Assembly (NCBI RefSeq): GCF_020166415.1
Contig: NZ_JAIQXV010000014.1
Location: 1-64,000, forward strand
Direction of reading: 5' to 3'
DNA length: 64,000 bases
Source of the DNA: Deinococcus multiflagellatus
GTDB taxonomy: Bacteria; Deinococcota; Deinococci; Deinococcales; Deinococcaceae
Shown one piece after another: positions 57,233 to 64,000 of the stretch. The translations under genes and the position numbers were made by a program. Numbering within the stretch: the stretch's first letter is position 1; every line of letters begins with the position of its first letter. The notes under the pieces are model-generated. The model saw only the letters and a list, made by a program, of their open reading frames with translations, searched no databases and was not told the DNA's origin.

Positions 57233-57966
57233 CCGCCACGCTGCCCACGCCACCAGCGGCCCAGGGGGCGGGGCGCGGCGCCCGCGTGCAGGTGCGCGGC
57301 CTGACCGTGACCTACGGCGGCGCACCCGTGCTGCGCAACCTGCATCTGGAGCTGGCCCCAGGCGAGCGGGTGGCGCTGGTGGGGGCCAGCGGCGGCGGCA
57401 AAACCACCCTGCTGCGCGTGCTGGCCGGACTCACGCCCATTCAGTCCGGGCAGGTGGAGCTGGACCACGGCGCCGACACGGCCCGCGTGCGGGTGATGTT
57501 CCAGGAAGACCGCCTGCTGCCCTGGCTGGGCGCCCTGGACAACGTGACCCTGGGCCTGGCGCCGCACGAGCGCCCCCACGGCCGCGCGGCGCTGGAAGGG
57601 GTGGGGCTGGGCGACCGCCCCCGCGCGTACCCCCACGAACTGTCGGGCGGGCAGCGCCAGCGCGTGGCCCTGGCGCGCGCCCTGGCCCACCGCCCCGCCC
57701 TGCTGCTGCTGGACGAACCGTTTGGGGCCCTGGACGCCCTGACCCGCGCCAGCATGCACGCCCTGCTAGACCGCCTGCTGAATGACACGGGCGCCACCAC
57801 CCTGCTGATCACCCACGATCTGGACGAGGCCCTGAAACTGGCCGACCGCGTGCTGCTGCTCAGCGGCGGTGTGGTGACCGAGGACCTGCGGCTGCCCCAG
57901 CCGCGCCCCCGCGTGCGCTCAGACCTGGAGGACGTGCGCTTGGCGCTGGAAGCACGCCTACAGTAG
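57229..57966 (+). CDS. ssuB: Aliphatic sulfonate ABC transporter ATP-binding protein
   Basis: 245 residues. Walker A is GASGGGKTT, the Q-loop is VMFQEDRLLPW, the signature is LSGGQRQRVALARAL, Walker B is LLLLDEPFGALD and the H-loop is LITHDLDEALKLAD. It powers sulfonate import through SsuC. It is the last gene of the operon; the following gap to 58399 has a strong hairpin (58040-58080) but no T-run. Confidence 0.93.
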   Translation: MTATLPTPPAAQGAGRGARVQVRGLTVTYGGAPVLRNLHLELAPGERVALVGASGGGKTTLLRVLAGLTPIQSGQVELDHGADTARVRVMFQEDRLLPWLGALDNVTLGLAPHERPHGRAALEGVGLGDRPRAYPHELSGGQRQRVALARALAHRPALLLLDEPFGALDALTRASMHALLDRLLNDTGATTLLITHDLDEALKLADRVLLLSGGVVTEDLRLPQPRPRVRSDLEDVRLALEARLQ

Positions 57967-58039
57967 CAGGGAGGGCTTTCTCAAAGCAGACGCCCTGGGG
58001 CCAACAAGCGGACCCCCACGCCACTGCCTTTCAGATTTG

Positions 58040-58080
58040 CCCCAGAGCCTTCGAGGGTCGCCCTCAGGATGGCTCTGGGG
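58040..58080. other. Nested hairpin in the gap after ssuB
   Basis: CCCCAGAGCC (58040-58049) pairs with GGCTCTGGGG (58071-58080), and inside them GAGGG pairs with CCCTC. No U-tract follows, so it may be an RNA-stability element rather than a terminator. The rest of the 433-base gap 57967-58399 shows no supported gene. Confidence 0.5.
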
Positions 58081-58399
58081 TCTGCTGTGAATTGGCCCTG
58101 CGGGCGTGCGCCGCTGCAGGGCCGCTCGTCTTGATGAACCCGGCCGGCACGCATAGCAGCGCCCCAGTTCACCACCGGGCCTAACCCCCGCTCTTCGCCA
58201 CCGGCTGCGCTTCTATCCCCGAAGGCCACTGACCTCGCAGCGCCCTGCTCGCGTCTCTGCACTCCACATGGTCCGAGGCTTCACCTGTGCGGTTCATTGC
58301 CTCGGCCTCTCGCCTTTCTAGGCACGAACTGGACAACTCTTTTCATTTGACTAGCAGGGTGGACGCGGCCGTTTTGCCCCCTTTCCTACACTGCACAGC

Positions 58400-59494
<1,095 letters not shown>

Positions 59495-59507
59495 AAACGA
59501 GCGACGT

Positions 59508-59540
59508 GGGGCCGGGGGACCATCAACGTCCCCCGGCCCC
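59508..59540. terminator. Strong hairpin between convergent genes
   Basis: GGGGCCGGGGGAC (59508-59520) and GTCCCCCGGCCCC (59528-59540), a perfect 13-bp stem with a 7-base loop, between the DAHP synthase stop and the stop of the 2H protein. There is no long T-tract, but its position suggests termination for both genes. Confidence 0.75.
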
Positions 59541-59560
59541 TGCTGTTGGCCCCCGCGCCC

Positions 59561-60190
59561 TTAACTCGGCGCCGCTTCCGGGGCTGGCAGGATCAGCCCT
59601 TCCTGGCCCACGGGCCGCAGGGGAAAAGTGTGCAGTTCCTGCACCTCGCCGCGCCACTCGCGGGTGAGGCTCAGGGCTTCCACCTCGAAGTGGTCCACGG
59701 GGGGCACCAGGGCCTGCACCTGCGCCCACAGCAGATCCTCGGCCCAGGGGAGTACGCCCAACGCCAGGGTCAGGTGGGGGCGGTACTCGGCGCCGTCGTG
59801 CCGGGCGCGGCTGGAGGGGCCAACGGCCAGAATGCGCTCGTGCAGATCACGCAGCGGCTCACTGAGTTCGCACTCCAGAAAGAACATGCTGGGCACCCGT
59901 TTCCAGCCCAGCACCCGCACCGAAAAAGCGGGCTGGTCCTGCAGGGCGGCGCGGCAGGCAGCCACCAGTTCGGCCGGGCCCAGGTCGGTGTGAAAGGGCG
60001 CGCGGATGTTCAAGTGCGGCAGGCCAAAGCCGCGCACGTTCAGCCCCGCCTGGGCGCGGCGCATCCAGGTGTCCAGCGCTTCTGGGGGCCATGCCACCAG
60101 CGAATAGCGCGAGTGGTCCCCAGCAGGCAGCGGCCGGGGGCTTTCGGGGGCGGCGGATTCGGGCGCAGGCTCGGTCACAGCGGCGGTCAA
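59561..60190 (-). CDS. 2'-5' RNA ligase/2H phosphoesterase family protein
   Basis: 209 residues. The two HxTx-like motifs of the 2H superfamily are HLNIRAPF (about residue 58) and HLTLALGV (about 137); the first has Asn in place of Thr. The family covers cyclic phosphodiesterases and RNA ligases acting on 2',3'-cyclic ends. Function here unknown. It starts in ATGA overlap with the SufR-like regulator gene and is the third gene of the mrp operon. Confidence 0.85.
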   Translation of the reverse strand: MTAAVTEPAPESAAPESPRPLPAGDHSRYSLVAWPPEALDTWMRRAQAGLNVRGFGLPHLNIRAPFHTDLGPAELVAACRAALQDQPAFSVRVLGWKRVPSMFFLECELSEPLRDLHERILAVGPSSRARHDGAEYRPHLTLALGVLPWAEDLLWAQVQALVPPVDHFEVEALSLTREWRGEVQELHTFPLRPVGQEGLILPAPEAAPS

Positions 60191-60827
60191 CCGACCCGGT
60201 AGTGGCAGCGGCCCTGCCCACAGGCGATCCGGGTTTCACGGCGAACAGGCACCTGCAGCAACTCGGTGTACAGGCTCAGTTCGGCGGCGCACAGCTGCGC
60301 GTAGTGCCGCGCCACGGTCAGGTTGGGGCAGTTGTGCTGGGTAAAGGTCCACCCCTCTCCTTCCTGACCCGCCGCAGCGTCAAAGCCGTGCTCGTTCAGC
60401 CGGGCCACCAGCGCCTGCACCCGCTCGCCCAGGGGCCGGTCCAGCGGCAGTTCGGGCTGCAGGCGCGCGGCAATTTCTGCGTTGCGCGCGCTCAGCACCT
60501 GAAACACGGCGTCCTCGCCGTACAGCGCCTCAATGTGGCGCAGCACATCCACGCACAGGCTGGAATAGGTCTTGGGAAAGGCCGCCTCGCCGCGTTCGGT
60601 CAGGGCAAAGACGTGCTGGGGCCGCCCGCGTCCCCCGGGGCGCTCGGTGCGGGCTTCGAGCAGCCCCTGCTCCTGCAGGTCGCCCAGGTGGCGCCGCGCC
60701 GCCGGAATGCTGACCTCCAGGCGCGCGGCGAGGTCCTGGGCGGTCTGCGGGCCGTGGCGCTTGACCAGTTCCAGCAGCCGGGTCTTGGTGCGCTCGGTGC
60801 TGGCGGGGGGGGACACGGGCAGGGCCG

Positions 60828-60831
<4 letters not shown>
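60187..60831 (-). CDS. SufR-like iron-sulfur transcriptional regulator
   Basis: 214 residues. The N-terminal winged helix is TKTRLLELVKRHGPQTAQDLAARLEVSIPAARRHLGDLQEQGLLEAR with GRGRPQHVFALTERG. The C-terminal part is that of SufR-type sensors: HNCPNLTVARHYAQLCAAELSLYTELLQVPVRRETRIACGQGRCHYRV, which has four Cys that could hold an Fe-S cluster. SufR represses suf genes when clusters are sufficient. It overlaps mrp by 4 bases, so the sensor is made with an Fe-S carrier protein. The suf operon itself is not in the window. Confidence 0.88.
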
Positions 60832-61886
<1,055 letters not shown>

Positions 61887-61984
61887 ATGGGGCAATTAGT
61901 AGCGCAAACCGGGAGGCGCGGCAAGCTCCGGGCTCACACTGCGCGCCGGGTGACGCCCGGCGCACGCGCCCTATACTGGCGGGC

Positions 61985-63589
61985 GTGAAGTCCATAGGGC
62001 CCTATGTGGCCGCGCGTGAATTGCCGGGCCGCCCCAGCAGCCCGGTCCAGACCCTGCGCGCCACGGACCGCCTGACGGGGATGCCGGTGCTGCTGCATGT
62101 GCTGCCGCCGCCCCCGTTGCTGCCAGAGCTGCCGGCCCACCCCCACCTGCTCTCCCCCGTGGACAGCGGCGCCGAGGACGGGCTGGCCTATGTGGTCACC
62201 GAACTGCCGCTGCAGGCCCGGCCCGCCAGCGACCCCGTTCTGACGGCGCGCGGCGCCCTGGCGGCGCTGCAGGCGCTGCACGGGGGCGGGCTGGTGCACG
62301 GGGGCCTCAGCGCCTCGCAACTGTGGAGCGTAGACGGTCAGGTGCTGCTGGCCGGGGCCGGGCTGCCGTGGGGGGGCCAGGCCCGCCCCGAGGACGATCT
62401 ATACGCGCTGGCCGTGATCCTGAATGAGCTGGGCGGCCTGCCGCGCGCGCTGTCGCCGCTGGTCACGCACCCGGGCACGCTGAGCGCGGCCCAGGCCCTG
62501 GCCCTGCTGAACCGGGACGCCGAGCCGCCCACCCCCGTCCCAGCGGCCCCAGTTCAGGTGACCCCAATCCCGGTGACCCCAGTGCCGGCAGCCCCGGCCG
62601 CGCCTGTCCCGGCCCCCAGCGCGCCGGAGCCCGGTGCACCCGCACCAGCCGCCGCTCAGCCCCCTGCCCCGCAGCCGCTGACACCCGACCCCGTTCCAGT
62701 CGTCCATGACGGCACGCGCATTGTGCTGGGACCAGCCTCGGCCGCGCCCCCGCCTGCGGCGCCCAGCGGCCCCGAAACGCCCCAGGAGCGGCGCCGCCGC
62801 GAGAACGACGCCCGGCGTGCGCAGGCGGCGCTGGATGCCCAGGCAGCCGCCGCCCGCAAGGCCGAGGCCCGCCGCGCCGAGGCCGCCCGCGCGCCGGGGG
62901 CCACGGTCCCGGCCCCAGTGCAGATCGGCTTTGAGGACGACCTGCCCACCTGGGCCCCCGGCGAGGCCCCAGCAGAGGCGCCGGGCGCGGCCCGGGTCAC
63001 GGTGCGGGACGTGGAGCGCCTGCCGGCCTCGCTGCGCCGGCCCCAGGCCCCGGCCCCGGCGCCACCTGAACCGGCCCCCAGCCGCCTGCCCCGGCGCACG
63101 GCGGCCGAGCCCATTCGCATTGGCTGGGACGAGGACGATTCCTGGCGTGTGGTGCGCGAGGCCCCGGCCCCCGCGCCCCGGCCCACCCTGCCGGAGTGGG
63201 CCAAGCCCGAATGGTTCGGCCCTCGGCGGGCGGTTGCGGTCCTCGCCGCGCTGCTGGCCCTGTGGGGCGGCTGGTGGGTGCTGTCGCACCGCCAGCCGCA
63301 GGCCACAGCCCCCACCTCAACGCCCACCCCGGCGGTCACGGCGCCCTGCTGCGAGGTGCGCGTGACTGTGCGGGGCGCAGCGGGGGTGGACGCCCGCCTG
63401 AGCGTGATTGAGGCCCCCAGCAGCGCCGGCCTGACCCGGGGCCAGGACCTTGGGCGCGCGCCAGGCGTGCTGCGGCTGCCGGTGCCGGGCACCTACCGCC
63501 TGCGGGTGGCGGCCGACGGCTGGAGCCCCGCCACCCTGACGGTAACGGTGCCGCGCACGCAGCCCGTCACGATTGACCTGAGCGATTAG
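61985..63589 (+). CDS. Pseudokinase-like membrane protein with PEGA-like domain
   Basis: 534 residues from GTG 61985; TATACT ends 7 bases before it. Residues 1-180 follow a protein-kinase outline but are degenerate: GPYVAARELPG for the glycine loop, and HGGLSASQLWSVDGQVLLAGAGLPW where HxDxxxxN and DFG should be; the catalytic Asp residues are absent. A Pro/Ala-rich stretch (185-400) with two copies of a I-x-(F/W)-(D/E)DD motif (VQIGFEDDLPTW, IRIGWDEDDSW) leads to one transmembrane helix (about 420-440). A PEGA-like beta domain (PGVLRLPVPGTYRLRVAADGWSPATLTVTV) ends the protein, outside the cell. Likely a signal scaffold. Confidence 0.75.
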   Translation: MKSIGPYVAARELPGRPSSPVQTLRATDRLTGMPVLLHVLPPPPLLPELPAHPHLLSPVDSGAEDGLAYVVTELPLQARPASDPVLTARGALAALQALHGGGLVHGGLSASQLWSVDGQVLLAGAGLPWGGQARPEDDLYALAVILNELGGLPRALSPLVTHPGTLSAAQALALLNRDAEPPTPVPAAPVQVTPIPVTPVPAAPAAPVPAPSAPEPGAPAPAAAQPPAPQPLTPDPVPVVHDGTRIVLGPASAAPPPAAPSGPETPQERRRRENDARRAQAALDAQAAAARKAEARRAEAARAPGATVPAPVQIGFEDDLPTWAPGEAPAEAPGAARVTVRDVERLPASLRRPQAPAPAPPEPAPSRLPRRTAAEPIRIGWDEDDSWRVVREAPAPAPRPTLPEWAKPEWFGPRRAVAVLAALLALWGGWWVLSHRQPQATAPTSTPTPAVTAPCCEVRVTVRGAAGVDARLSVIEAPSSAGLTRGQDLGRAPGVLRLPVPGTYRLRVAADGWSPATLTVTVPRTQPVTIDLSD

Positions 63590-63590
63590 G

Positions 63591-63632
63591 GGTCATGGGC
63601 TTTGGGCCATGAGCTTTGGGCCATGGGCCATG
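63591..63632. repeat. Six-unit heptad array (GGCCATG/GGCTTTG)
   Basis: GGTCATG, GGCTTTG, GGCCATG, AGCTTTG, GGCCATG, GGCCATG head to tail, starting two bases after the stop of the pseudokinase gene. It shares units with the palindrome at 44219-44289 but has no inverted partner before the end of the window. Confidence 0.75.
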
Positions 63633-64000
63633 AGGGAAAGATGGGGAGGGCCGTTGGTGCGACGGCCAGAATCAGCCTTCATGCGTGAATGCATGTTCTG
63701 GATCAGAGGGCCTCGCCGGGCGGCGGAGTCGAGCAGGAACAGCAGCTGATCCGGACTGCCGTCCATTTCTAAAACAGCCAGGAAAAGAGTTGGCTGTGCC
63801 TGTGCCGCGGGACCTTCCAGGTCCAATGCCCGGAATTTTCCCTCTCTGCTGCGCCGCTCGGCGCGTCCCTTCGGTCGGGTAAACCCGTTGTTCTACAACT
63901 GATGAACCGGCATCCTTATGAGTTCTGGGTATGCGGCTTGGCAGGCGGAGACCATCCAGTTCTGGCACGCAGGGCTTGGACATGCCCAGCAGGCCGCATG
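63633..64000. other. Terminal 368 bases without a supported gene
   Basis: Open frames here are short, with no start context. A segment near 63860-63930 resembles a tRNA D arm on the minus strand but lacks an anticodon loop and T arm. A gene may begin outside the window. Confidence 0.4.

Noticed and set aside
63855..63935. Possible tRNA on the minus strand (D-arm-like GTTC..GAAC and a CGGG/CCCG stem)
   Set aside because: The stem that should hold the anticodon closes on a 4-base loop, and there is no T arm with a GTTCGA-like loop or an acceptor stem. At most a degenerate fragment; I do not list it.

Overview
The window is a high-GC chromosomal segment that reads as Deinococcus. The evidence is a ddrA gene under a radiation/desiccation response motif, pervasive leaderless promoters (a TANNNT box ending 6-8 bases before ATG or GTG), the futalosine-pathway gene mqnD, an SNF2 helicase interrupted by an intein, and a TilS-TadA fusion. 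Nearly all genes are ordinary chromosomal metabolism and stress genes. One A+T-rich patch (about 35.75-38.05 kb) looks foreign.

Layout. 0-3.3 kb: a relic of an ilvE 3' end, a membrane protein, ilvE, hisH and hisB. 3.4-5 kb: ddrA translationally coupled to a 37-residue membrane peptide, then a methyltransferase. 5.3-19 kb: HrpB helicase, HAD hydrolase, thioredoxin-reductase-like and SDR oxidoreductases, pyrophosphatase, cell-wall amidase, an alarmone synthetase, TilS-TadA, a peroxiredoxin and secreted proteins. 19-25 kb: class III aminotransferase and lysine 2,3-aminomutase with a divergent Lrp regulator, then two paralogous unknown genes with identical promoter/operator architecture. 25-29.5 kb: a trp operon (trpE, a four-helix-bundle gene, trpG, trpD, ATP-grasp) behind a classical Trp leader-peptide attenuator. 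29.6-35.6 kb: SNF2 with intein, a PQQ-type sugar dehydrogenase, a YiaA-like membrane protein. 35.8-38.2 kb: integrase remnant, dGTPase, small unknown gene, tRNA-Ala. 38.3-50.6 kb: tRNA nucleotidyltransferase family enzyme, GH13 amylase, moeA, CAP-domain protein, slyD, HD hydrolase, trxB, mqnD, a second PQQ-type dehydrogenase and a Cu/Zn SOD fused to a beta-propeller. 50.8-53.4 kb: an ABC transporter and a truncated globin. 53.4-58 kb: a sulfonate operon (small protein, ssuD, ssuA, ssuC, ssuB). 58.4-63.6 kb: DAHP synthase/chorismate mutase, a 2H phosphoesterase, a SufR-like regulator, Mrp, and a pseudokinase-like membrane protein.

Two observations stand out. First, two four-helix-bundle (23S-IVP family) genes sit in operon junctions. 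Each is bounded by short tandem arrays (4 octads or 4 heptads per side) that read inward, like terminal inverted repeats. Gene-less palindromes and one-sided arrays built from the same style of heptad occur at seven other junctions, which suggests a mobile cassette with non-autonomous derivatives. One of the two genes has been broken by a 123-base MITE-like insertion.

Second, the sulfonate operon leader appears to combine a SAM-I riboswitch, whose P3 arm carries an extra open reading frame for a cysteine-rich peptide with its own Shine-Dalgarno, with a second tiny cysteine-containing ORF just before an intrinsic terminator. That would let one leader read both SAM and charged tRNA-Cys.
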